Shown here in pieces: positions 1-6,282 of a DNA stretch of 6,597 nt (its first letter is position 1; each line of letters opens with the position of its first letter). Source of the DNA: Candidatus Bathyarchaeota archaeon (GTDB taxonomy: Archaea; Thermoproteota; Bathyarchaeia; RBG-16-48-13; GCA-020345945); the NCBI GenBank assembly GCA_020345945.1, contig CP070773.1:1160921-1167517 (forward strand), given 5' to 3'. Both the position numbers and the translations under genes were made by a program. The notes below the pieces were generated by a model that saw only the letters and a list, made by a program, of their open reading frames with translations, did not search any database and was not told the DNA's origin.

Positions 1-2
1 GA

Positions 3-179
3 CTACTTAGGAAGATCGACATACTCATGGTTGACAGAGATGAAATCGGCTTTTTTGAGGATTCCAAGAAGCACATTGATCTCTTTGAAGACCTAGAAAA
101 ACTCGATCCTGGTATACGTAATGAGAGTATGGATGTTTGTGGTTCTGCGGTTAATCTATTAGCTATGGAGTTCCTTTAG
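3..179 (+). CDS. C-terminal end of an unrecognised protein (5' truncated)
   Basis: An open frame runs in from the left edge and ends at TAG 177-179, giving 58 visible residues beginning LLRKIDILMVDRDEIGFFED and ending GSAVNLLAMEFL. It is acidic, with a hydrophobic last segment that could be a closing helix. There is no membrane segment and no cysteine cluster; a single Cys lies near the end. I do not recognise the family and assign no function. It lies 62 bases before the proposed argS start on the same strand, so the two could be co-transcribed, and no convincing TATA element is seen between them. The smooth acidic protein-like composition and its position make it more likely a real gene end than a chance frame, but with only 58 codons this is not certain. 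Confidence 0.5.
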   Translation, partial: LLRKIDILMVDRDEIGFFEDSKKHIDLFEDLEKLDPGIRNESMDVCGSAVNLLAMEFL

Positions 180-229
180 CTTCTGGGGATAAGAGAGTAA
201 ACAAATCTTCGGAATATGGATTCTATTGA

Positions 230-235
230 AGGTGA
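230..235 (+). promoter_or_regulatory. Shine-Dalgarno site that decides the argS start
   Basis: AGGTGA is a six-base match to the archaeal Shine-Dalgarno consensus AGGAGGTGAT. It ends six bases before CTG 242, a normal spacing. Its last three bases, TGA 233-235, are also an in-frame stop for argS, so translation of argS cannot start further upstream. No comparable site precedes the alternative TTG at 404. Confidence 0.65.
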
Positions 236-241
236 AGAAGG

Positions 242-2200
242 CTGTCAGAGAATCCGTTTGGGCAGTTCAGGAACGAGTGTAGACGTTTCGTCTCCAGAAG
301 TCTCGACGAGGAAGGTCTACGTTTACCAGAAACAGAGACGATCCGTTTCTCGGAACCACCTTCCCCCGACTTCGGGGAGCTATCTACTCCAATCTGTTTT
401 GAGTTGTCCAAGATTCATACTTACAATCCTAATGAGATTGCATCGATGGTACAGGACAGAATTGAGGGTTTCAAGAATGATCTGATCTCTTCTATTCAGG
501 TAGCAGGAGGAGGATACCTAAACTTCAAAGTAGATTATGCTAGACTTGCAGATCTCACTCTGACTTCAACGCAGTCCCTCAAAGAGAATTACGGATTGAT
601 AGCAGTTGAGTCGCCGTTGCGAATCATTGTTGAGCATACGAGCGCGAATCCTGCCCATCCCCTTCATATTGGAACCGCTAGAAATCCTGTCTTAGGAGAC
701 TCTTTAGCAAGGATTCTCAAATCGCGGGGTCATGATGTGTCTCGACATTTCTACGTAGATGATGCGGGGAGGCAGATAGCTACGGTTGTCTACGGTTATC
801 AGATGCTTGGTAGACCTTCTCCGCCCCAAGAAGTCAAAACAGACCATTTTATCGGTCGTATCTATGCGGTAACTGCCTGCCTTACTGAACTCCAGACCCT
901 CAAGAACCGACTAGACGAGCTTGAACAACGGGGGGTCATTGACGCAGATGTTCAAAGACTTGAGAAAGATCTTGAGGATTGGAAGTCTGCTGCAGAAGAA
1001 CTAAATCATAGATATCCTAAGCTCTTCAAAGCACTGGAAAAGGCAATACTCCGTGAACCAGAACCTAATCTACGAATCGAAGAGTTGATGACGCAATACG
1101 AGGCTGCAGACAAGAAGACCAAGAAACTCTTCCGAGAAGTAACCAAGAAGTGTATTGAAGGATTCCGGGATACGCTAGAAGAGATAGAGATTAGATTTGA
1201 TGCTTGGGACTGGGAGAGTGAACTAGTTTGGGACAACTCAGTATCAGAAGTCTTGAAGCAGCTTGAGAAGACTGTTTTCACCAAAAGAATAGACGGTGCA
1301 CTAGAGTTTGATACTCAAAAAGCGGTCGACGATATGTCTTTAGCCGAGATACTTGGGATCAGTGCCGAGGAGACTCTCCCTCCGTTAACCTTGACGAGAT
1401 CTGACGGGACATCACTCTACACAACGCGAGATATCGCGTATAGTCTCAAGAAGTTTAGGTGGGCAGAGAAGGTAATCAACGTCATTGGTAGCGAACAGAC
1501 AGTCTCTCAACTCCAGTTGAGAGCTGCCCTATGTATCCTAGGTCTTCGCTGGATGGCTCAGAATCAAGTCCACTTCTCCGTAGGTCTAGTGGATCTGCCT
1601 GGATATCGAATGTCCGGCCGAAGAGGACGGTTTATCACCTTAGACGAAGTACTGGAAGAGTCCAAACGAAGGGCATTCAAAGAGGTTACAGTCCGAAATC
1701 CTTCCCTTCCTGAAGAGGATAAACGGAGAATATCTCAACAGGTCGGGATAGGCGCGGTGAAATATGCCTTGCTTTCCGTTGAGTCCAAGAAGAGAGTAAC
1801 CTTCGTCTGGGAGACTGCATTGGACTTTGAACAGAACAGTGCTCCTTTCATTCAATATGCTCATGTCAGAGCCTCTAATATCCTCAAAAAATCTGAAGAG
1901 ACTGAGTGGAAACACAAAGGGGAATTGCTAGTCAATCCTCTAGAGAAACGTCTGGTCTTGCGATTATCCCGTTTTCCCGATACATTTGTAGAGACGGCTG
2001 AGACTCTTAGGCCGAGACTTATCTCAGAGTATGCTAATAGCCTGGCAAAGGAATTCAATGCTTTTTACTCGGCGATCCCAGTGATAAGGGCGTCTCCCGA
2101 AGAACTTCGTTCCACACTACTATGTTGTGTGGATTCAGTTCGCATTGTGCTAGAGACCTCACTTTCTCTGCTGGGAATCGACGCTCCTTCAAGAATGTAG
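242..2200 (+). CDS. argS: Arginyl-tRNA synthetase, apparent CTG start
   Basis: This cytoplasmic class I synthetase charges tRNA-Arg with arginine using ATP. With the CTG 242 start it has 652 residues. Residues 1 to about 100 form the N-terminal Add1 domain (MSENPFGQFRNEC, then SPDFGELSTPICFELSK). The HIGH motif is HIGT at 142-145, within an HTSANPAHPLHIGTARN signature. A long charged helical insertion lies at about 205-270. SLYTTRDIAY falls at about 391-400, and the KMSKS loop is RMSGRRG at about 456-462. The C-terminal DALR anticodon-binding domain ends in GIDAPSRM. The first standard start codon in frame is TTG 404, giving 598 residues and losing about 54 residues of Add1. The frame is open and Add1-like back to the TGA at 233-235, and CTG 242 is the only near-start codon in that stretch. 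The identity is secure; the start is inferred. An ATG-to-CTG sequencing change or an indel near 216-241 is the alternative. Confidence 0.93.
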   Translation: MSENPFGQFRNECRRFVSRSLDEEGLRLPETETIRFSEPPSPDFGELSTPICFELSKIHTYNPNEIASMVQDRIEGFKNDLISSIQVAGGGYLNFKVDYARLADLTLTSTQSLKENYGLIAVESPLRIIVEHTSANPAHPLHIGTARNPVLGDSLARILKSRGHDVSRHFYVDDAGRQIATVVYGYQMLGRPSPPQEVKTDHFIGRIYAVTACLTELQTLKNRLDELEQRGVIDADVQRLEKDLEDWKSAAEELNHRYPKLFKALEKAILREPEPNLRIEELMTQYEAADKKTKKLFREVTKKCIEGFRDTLEEIEIRFDAWDWESELVWDNSVSEVLKQLEKTVFTKRIDGALEFDTQKAVDDMSLAEILGISAEETLPPLTLTRSDGTSLYTTRDIAYSLKKFRWAEKVINVIGSEQTVSQLQLRAALCILGLRWMAQNQVHFSVGLVDLPGYRMSGRRGRFITLDEVLEESKRRAFKEVTVRNPSLPEEDKRRISQQVGIGAVKYALLSVESKKRVTFVWETALDFEQNSAPFIQYAHVRASNILKKSEETEWKHKGELLVNPLEKRLVLRLSRFPDTFVETAETLRPRLISEYANSLAKEFNAFYSAIPVIRASPEELRSTLLCCVDSVRIVLETSLSLLGIDAPSRM

Positions 2201-2251
2201 TCATAAATCGGCAGGAACTGATTTGCTGGCTTTGAGAATCCTCGTAGAAGC

Positions 2252-2719
2252 TTATTTGGCAGTGGTTGCCTTATCGACAGTCAAGCTTATCGTCTTGGCG
2301 TTTCTGAACTGTCCCCCGATAAAGACTTCAATAGATATCGAATTCGTTACAGATGAGGTCATGGAGGGTAATCGCCCAGCTTTCACCATCAGGGCAACAG
2401 GCATATTGAAGGGTTTCATAAGTTGACCCAATGGAAGGAACCAGACATCGCTATCTTCTTTCAATTTACCTACCCCTGCAACATAGAATGACAGTATCCC
2501 AGGGGCTTCAATTCGAATTTCTACGTTATGTGCGCCACTAGGAAGGTTCCAGCCGCTCTCAACTCTAAAACTAAGAGTACCGCTTTGTCCTTCCAAGATG
2601 GTATTTGATCCTAGAGAGAGATCCTTAATGTCGACCACGGGTTGTTGATCAAGGTACCAGTATCCGCTGACACCGACTATGACGATCAGTACTACCGCTA
2701 TCCACGCTTTGATACTCAT
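2252..2719 (-). CDS. Small membrane-anchored extracytoplasmic protein, unknown function
   Basis: The product is 155 residues. After MSIK comes one hydrophobic segment (about residues 5-22, AWIAVVLIVIVGVSGYWYL) with a single lysine before it, which suggests an N-terminal signal anchor with the rest outside the cell. Residues 28-155 read as alternating beta strands, for example SGTLSFRVES, HNVEIRIEA and NSISIEVFIGG, like a single Ig/CARDB-type beta-sandwich. There are no cysteines, so it is neither a lipobox lipoprotein nor a disulfide protein. I do not recognise a specific family. The ATG at 2719 puts the hydrophobic segment where expected; upstream bases give only AGGG directly against the start, so a short-leader transcript is plausible. 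It converges on argS with a 51-base gap and diverges from the flavoprotein operon, so it is probably a separate unit. Confidence 0.72.
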   Translation of the reverse strand: MSIKAWIAVVLIVIVGVSGYWYLDQQPVVDIKDLSLGSNTILEGQSGTLSFRVESGWNLPSGAHNVEIRIEAPGILSFYVAGVGKLKEDSDVWFLPLGQLMKPFNMPVALMVKAGRLPSMTSSVTNSISIEVFIGGQFRNAKTISLTVDKATTAK

Positions 2720-2759
2720 CCCTATTCAAGGGAGAAAAAGGAGTTTGAATATAGATCAG

Positions 2760-2768
2760 TATAATAAA
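2760..2768 (-). promoter_or_regulatory. Possible TATA element for the membrane-anchored protein
   Basis: On the minus strand the sequence reads TTTATTATA, ending about 40 bases before the ATG at 2719. An archaeal transcript would then begin near 2737, leaving a leader of some 18 bases. The match to the archaeal TATA consensus is only partial and the surrounding sequence is A/T-rich anyway, so this is weak. Confidence 0.3.
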
Positions 2769-2880
2769 CAAAAATCTACAAATAACCTGCTTTCTTTGTA
2801 TGGAAAATTCATCAAGAAATCAAAGACTGAGAATCTGGAATCAAAATGACGACCTAATTCTCCCTCGATGGGCAGTCAAG

Positions 2881-2890
2881 TATTTTTAAA
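2881..2890 (+). promoter_or_regulatory. Archaeal TATA box for the flavoprotein operon
   Basis: TATTTTTAAA stands out in AAGTATTTTTAAACG and matches the archaeal TATA-box style well. The expected start of transcription, about 25 bases downstream, is near 2912-2918. That leaves a leader of roughly 175 bases before the ATG at 3090, unusually long for an archaeon, so a second, weaker promoter nearer the gene is not excluded. Confidence 0.5.
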
Positions 2891-3089
2891 CGTCTCAACC
2901 AATTGAGTTTCTCTAAATAGGGAGCGTCAGTAAGCATCTTGTAGAGAATTGTCTGATGGAAGCCTGATGCTACGGACCTCGGAACATTTCTTCTTTAGAC
3001 AAGAGAAAACGGGAAAAGGGTGATCGATAACCAGAATACACAAAAAACGAGGAGACCAAATAAGGCAAATGTAACGTTGTGATTCAAAG

Positions 3090-4556
3090 ATGAGATCAGA
3101 TATCGTTGTCATCGGGGCAGGAATCACAGGTTCCACAATTGCGAGGCAGCTATCAAAGTATAGACAGAAGATCCTAGTGGTGGAGAAGCGATCTGATGTT
3201 GCTTTTGGTTCACCGACCAAAGGAAACACTGGCCTAATCCATGCTGGTTATGATGACCCGCCAGGAACTAGAAAAGCCAAACTCTGTGTAAGAGGTAATA
3301 TGCTGTGGCACAGCATCGCCAAAGAGTTATCTGCCCCTCTCAAAGAGACTGGAAGCTTAGTCGTCGCATTCAACAAGGATGAAGAAGACCACTTAAGACA
3401 ACTTAAGAAAAGGGGAGAAAAGAATGGTGTACCTCTTCTCGAAATAGTTGAGGATAGAAATAGGTTACTAAAAATTGAACCCCACCTCAATAAGGATGCA
3501 ACAGCTGCATTATTCGCCCCAACGGCTGCAATAACTGCTCCATACGAACTTGCTTTAGCTGTGGCAGAAAACGCTACCCAGAACGGAGTAAAATTCCTCT
3601 TTGAGACGGAAGTCACTGACATCATAGCAAGGAATGGAGAGATTAAGGGGATCAAAACAAGCAGAGGTCGTGTCGAGGCAGATTGTGTAATCAATGCCGC
3701 AGGATTGGAGTCCGACGAGGTATCTGCTATGGCAGGTCTAGGACACTTCACTATCCACCCTAGAAAGGGTGAGTACTATCTATTTGACAAGAAACTGTCT
3801 GACCTCGTTAGACACATCCTTTTCCCTGTGCCGACACCGATAAGCAAAGGGATAGTAGTCACCTCTACTCCTGAAGGAAATGTACTCATCGGACCCAACG
3901 CTCTCGATGTAGAAGACAAAGATGATTTGAATACAACCGCTACAGGATTAAGTGAAGTCTTTAATGGTGCCCTTAAATTAGTACCAGGTCTGGCTCAATA
4001 CAGAAACCGTATAATAACCTACTTCTCCAGTCTACGTCCGGAGACAGGTACTGGTGACTTCATCATCAGAAACTACGACGAACCTAAAGGCTTTGTAAAC
4101 GTTGCAGGAATACGGTCTCCAGGTCTAACAGCCGCACCTGCGATAGCCGAAATGGTCGTTGATCTCATCAAGGAATCAGGTATGGATCTTGCAGAGAAAG
4201 AACTTTTCATCTCGAATCGCGAGCCTATCAACCACGCAATCCGTGAATTTGACCTCTCTCGTGCTGAACGGCTTATCTCTGAAGACTCTAACTACGGTCA
4301 CGTTATTTGTCGTTGCGAACATATCAGTGAAGCGGAAATTGTCGAGGCTGTTCGCAGAGGGGCCACCACCCTAGATGGGGTGAAGTTTCGTACAAGAGCC
4401 AGCATGGGTCGATGTCAAGGGGGATTCTGTACATCTCACATCATCAGGATTCTGGCCAAGGAGCTTGGAATCCCTCCCACAGAGGTTACAAAAAAGGGCG
4501 GAGCCTCCCGTCTCCTACTATGCGAGGCAAAGAAATTGTTGGTAGGGGAAGATTGA
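3090..4556 (+). CDS. GlpA/LhgO-like FAD dehydrogenase with C-terminal [2Fe-2S] BFD domain
   Basis: The 488-residue product has two domains. Residues 1 to about 365 form a DAO-type FAD fold: the dinucleotide motif GAGITG at 9-14, an acidic strand end VVEK at 30-33, the GNTGLIHAGYDDPPGTRKAK signature at 45-64, and a closing FAD contact around NVAGIRSPGLTAAPA (337-351). Residues about 403-488 are a BFD-like [2Fe-2S] domain with C407, C409, C442 and C447 (CRC, then CQGGFC). The same architecture is found in anaerobic glycerol-3-phosphate dehydrogenase GlpA and in the related group annotated as L-2-hydroxyglutarate oxidase-like. The expected reaction is oxidation of a C-OH group with electrons passed to FAD and the Fe-S centre; the substrate is uncertain. 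No membrane segment is seen. ATG 3090 fits the FAD motif position and has no evident Shine-Dalgarno site. Its stop overlaps the next start by one base (TGATG). Confidence 0.88.
   Translation: MRSDIVVIGAGITGSTIARQLSKYRQKILVVEKRSDVAFGSPTKGNTGLIHAGYDDPPGTRKAKLCVRGNMLWHSIAKELSAPLKETGSLVVAFNKDEEDHLRQLKKRGEKNGVPLLEIVEDRNRLLKIEPHLNKDATAALFAPTAAITAPYELALAVAENATQNGVKFLFETEVTDIIARNGEIKGIKTSRGRVEADCVINAAGLESDEVSAMAGLGHFTIHPRKGEYYLFDKKLSDLVRHILFPVPTPISKGIVVTSTPEGNVLIGPNALDVEDKDDLNTTATGLSEVFNGALKLVPGLAQYRNRIITYFSSLRPETGTGDFIIRNYDEPKGFVNVAGIRSPGLTAAPAIAEMVVDLIKESGMDLAEKELFISNREPINHAIREFDLSRAERLISEDSNYGHVICRCEHISEAEIVEAVRRGATTLDGVKFRTRASMGRCQGGFCTSHIIRILAKELGIPPTEVTKKGGASRLLLCEAKKLLVGED
4544..4549 (+). promoter_or_regulatory. 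Shine-Dalgarno site for the second operon gene
   Basis: AGGGGA ends six bases before ATG 4556 and lies inside the last codons of the preceding gene. It supports that ATG over the in-frame starts at 4412 and 4520, which would add 48 or 12 residues that overlap the upstream gene and precede the FAD motif without resembling any domain. Confidence 0.6.
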
Positions 4557-5812
4557 TGATTGAGAGAAATGAGGATGTAGTTATTGTTGGTGGGGGGGCT
4601 GCTGGATTAGCAGCAGCAATAAAGGCCAAAGAAACGGGTGCAAAAAAGGTCCTTGTGATAGATCGGAATGAAGGACTTGGAGGGGTTCTCCCCCAGTGCA
4701 TACATACTGGTTTTGGTCTCCATTATTTCAAGGAGAACCTGACAGGCCCGGAGTACGTTACTAGATTCATACAGAAGGCAGAGAAACTCGGAATCAATTG
4801 TATGCTAGATACGATGGTGCTTAGGATAACTCCCAAAAAACAGATCACAGCTGTGAACAGTGTCGACGGTCTCACACTCCTTCACGCAAAGTCAATTGTC
4901 CTAGCAATGGGTTGCCGAGAGCGACCAAGGGGAGCTCTAGACATCCCAGGAACCAGGCCTGCTGGGATCTACACTGCTGGTACCGCTCAACGGATCCTAG
5001 ATATTGAAGGCTATATGCCTGGTAAGAAAATAGTCGTCTTAGGCTCCGGAGATGTTGGATTAATAATGGCGCGAAGATTTGCCATGGAAGGAGCCAGAGT
5101 TGAAGCTGTTGTGGAAAGAATGCCTTTCCCTGGGGGTCTAAGTCGGAACGTCGTTCAGTGCTTGGAAGACTTCAAGATCCCCTTGTTCTTGGAACACACT
5201 GTCACTCTAATTCATGGAACTGAAAGAATAGAAGCTGTAACGATATCCAAAGTTGACGAGAACCAAAGAATCATCCCCTCCTCTGAGAGGGTGGTTGAGT
5301 GTGATACTCTCGTCCTCTCGGTTGGGATGATCCCTGAGAACGAACTCTCTGAAGGCATTGGTGTAGCTCTAGATCCATCTACTGGAGGTCCATTAGTGGA
5401 CGAATATATGCAGACATCAGTCTCAGGTGTATTCGCCTGTGGAAATGTGGTTCATGTACACGATCTCGTAGATCACGTAACCCAAGCAGGCGAGTTGGCT
5501 GGAGAGTACGCAGCCAGATATGCCCTCGGAGCATTATCTCCTTTAAGGCGAAGAGTTGCCTTGAAGGCAGGTAAGAATGTCAGGTACATCGTACCCCAGA
5601 TTATCAGCTGTGATCATCCCGTAGATATCTACTTGAGGGTCAGAGAACCGATGCAAGGCGTTCGGGTTCTTCTTGGAAACCTATCTGAACCAAGAAGGGC
5701 TGTAAGACCCCCAGAGACCGTGCTCTTCAGACTCACAGAACGCAAACTGGAGAAGCTTGATAAACGGGATGAACTGACAATAAACATCATTCGAGGGCTG
5801 AAAGATGAGTGA
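4556..5812 (+). CDS. FAD/NAD(P)-dependent oxidoreductase, GlpB/HcnA-like operon partner
   Basis: From ATG 4556 the product has 418 residues. It has the two-dinucleotide fold of pyridine nucleotide-disulfide oxidoreductases: FAD motif GGGAAG at 12-17, the family-typical LGGVLPQCIHTGFGLHYF at about 41-58 followed by LTGPEY, a GCRERPRGA segment at 119-127, the NAD(P) motif GSGDVG at 163-168, and a closing FAD contact ACGNVVHVHDLVD at 294-306. No CxxC redox disulfide is present; only single cysteines such as C48 occur. It is therefore not a thioredoxin reductase but an electron-transfer subunit. The C-terminal 90 residues form a beta-rich extension seen in homologues next to GlpA-like genes. It probably exchanges electrons between the BFD domain of the first subunit and a nucleotide; the direction is unknown. 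It is translationally coupled to both neighbours. Confidence 0.87.
   Translation: MIERNEDVVIVGGGAAGLAAAIKAKETGAKKVLVIDRNEGLGGVLPQCIHTGFGLHYFKENLTGPEYVTRFIQKAEKLGINCMLDTMVLRITPKKQITAVNSVDGLTLLHAKSIVLAMGCRERPRGALDIPGTRPAGIYTAGTAQRILDIEGYMPGKKIVVLGSGDVGLIMARRFAMEGARVEAVVERMPFPGGLSRNVVQCLEDFKIPLFLEHTVTLIHGTERIEAVTISKVDENQRIIPSSERVVECDTLVLSVGMIPENELSEGIGVALDPSTGGPLVDEYMQTSVSGVFACGNVVHVHDLVDHVTQAGELAGEYAARYALGALSPLRRRVALKAGKNVRYIVPQIISCDHPVDIYLRVREPMQGVRVLLGNLSEPRRAVRPPETVLFRLTERKLEKLDKRDELTINIIRGLKDE
5793..5797 (+). promoter_or_regulatory. Shine-Dalgarno site for the DUF1667 gene
   Basis: GAGGG ends seven bases before ATG 5805, within the last codons of the flavoprotein gene. It supports the overlapping start and independent re-initiation. 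Confidence 0.55.
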
Positions 5813-6188
5813 GACAAAGACCTTCGAAGTGACTTGCATAATCTGCCCCGTAGGATGTCGAGCGAAGGTAACCGTAACGGGCAGCGAAGTAGAAGTTGGA
5901 AACGTTGACTGCCCAAGAGGAAAAGAATACGTCTTGAAAGAGATCACCAAACCAGAGAGAGATTTCTTTTCCATAGTACAAGTTCAGGGAGGCAGATTCC
6001 CTGTCTGTCCTGTAAGATCAACCCAGCCTGTACCCAAAGACAAGATACTAGACTGTTCCAAAGAGATGGCTAGAATCGTAGCAAAGGCTCCCATTCATGT
6101 TGGGGATACAATCCTTGACAATATCAACGACTTGAATATCGACATCATCGCTACCCGCGATGTGGAGAAGGTAGATCAGAGAAAATAG
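5805..6188 (+). CDS. DUF1667 family small cysteine-rich protein
   Basis: This 127-residue soluble protein has an N-terminal CIICPVGC motif (C11, C14, C18), then C36 in VDCPRGKEY, C68 in FPVCPVRS and C84. The CxxCPxGC plus CPRG pattern, followed by KxxPVRSTQPV-like sequence and a VAKAPI segment, is characteristic of DUF1667, a family whose genes sit beside GlpA-like and GlpB-like flavoproteins. The first four cysteines are well placed to bind an Fe-S cluster or a metal, so the protein is probably a small electron carrier or cluster subunit of the same complex; this is inference, as the family function is not settled. Its start overlaps the upstream gene by eight bases, so the three products are likely made together. 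No signal peptide or membrane segment is seen. Confidence 0.85.
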   Translation: MSETKTFEVTCIICPVGCRAKVTVTGSEVEVGNVDCPRGKEYVLKEITKPERDFFSIVQVQGGRFPVCPVRSTQPVPKDKILDCSKEMARIVAKAPIHVGDTILDNINDLNIDIIATRDVEKVDQRK

Positions 6189-6248
6189 AGATTGGGTCAT
6201 AAACTCTCTGCAGGAAAATGCCGGGAATTAAGTAGTCTCCGCCAAAAG

Positions 6249-6282
6249 GTAGTAGAAACGAGACAACTTAGTTACCTACTAC
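6249..6282 (-). terminator. Possible hairpin terminator for the glycosyltransferase gene
   Basis: GTAGTAG (6249-6255) and CTACTAC (6276-6282) are a perfect seven-base inverted repeat around a 20-base loop. Read on the minus strand, the second arm is followed directly by CTTTT, resembling an intrinsic terminator just past the glycosyltransferase; one arm begins in its stop codon. On the + strand there is no T run after it. The long loop and low G/C of the stem make this tentative. Confidence 0.3.

Larger units (their letters stand above)
2720..3089. other. Divergent intergenic region
   Basis: These 370 bases separate the divergent membrane-protein gene and the flavoprotein operon. The left half (to about 2890) is A/T-rich and holds the proposed promoters for both sides. 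The right half (about 2915-3089) is more mixed in composition and would be the operon leader. It contains a six-base inverted repeat (AGCATC 2933-2938 with GATGCT 2966-2971), a direct repeat of CTGATG at 2953 and 2964 (11 bases apart), and an 18-codon frame at 2967-3023 without a clear ribosome site. I see no tRNA, no complete C/D box pattern and no known riboswitch. Confidence 0.6.

Noticed and set aside
232..282. GTG 232 reading VKKAVRESVWAVQERV, similar to the first helix of some ArgS proteins
   Set aside because: It ends at TAG 280-282 and is out of frame with the rest of argS. The in-frame reading NPFGQFRNECRRF supplies the helix without needing a frameshift. I keep it only as the alternative if an indel is found.
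216..485. An 89-codon + strand frame with ATG at 216
   Set aside because: It overlaps the argS N-terminal coding region in another frame, and its Ser-rich product resembles no domain, whereas the argS frame gives a recognisable Add1 domain.
2911..2985. A tRNA or C/D box RNA in the operon leader
   Set aside because: There is no T-arm GTTC pattern or acceptor pairing for a tRNA. The two CTGATG copies are too close and do not match box C and box D with proper guide spacing.
2967..3023. An 18-codon upstream frame (MLRTSEHFFFRQEKTGKG)
   Set aside because: It has no convincing ribosome site and frames of this length occur by chance. It is worth revisiting only if conserved in relatives.
3248..3751. 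A 167-codon minus-strand frame inside the GlpA-like gene
   Set aside because: It is antisense to a clearly conserved domain, and its Ser/Leu/Ala-rich product looks like a shadow of the real frame.
4412..4555. A 48-residue N-terminal extension of the second flavoprotein
   Set aside because: It overlaps the [2Fe-2S] domain coding region of the upstream gene and has no domain-like content. ATG 4556 has a good ribosome site and puts the FAD motif near the N-terminus.
5629..5981. Several overlapping minus-strand frames across the flavoprotein/DUF1667 junction
   Set aside because: They are antisense to conserved coding sequence and give low-complexity Ser/Leu/Phe-rich products.
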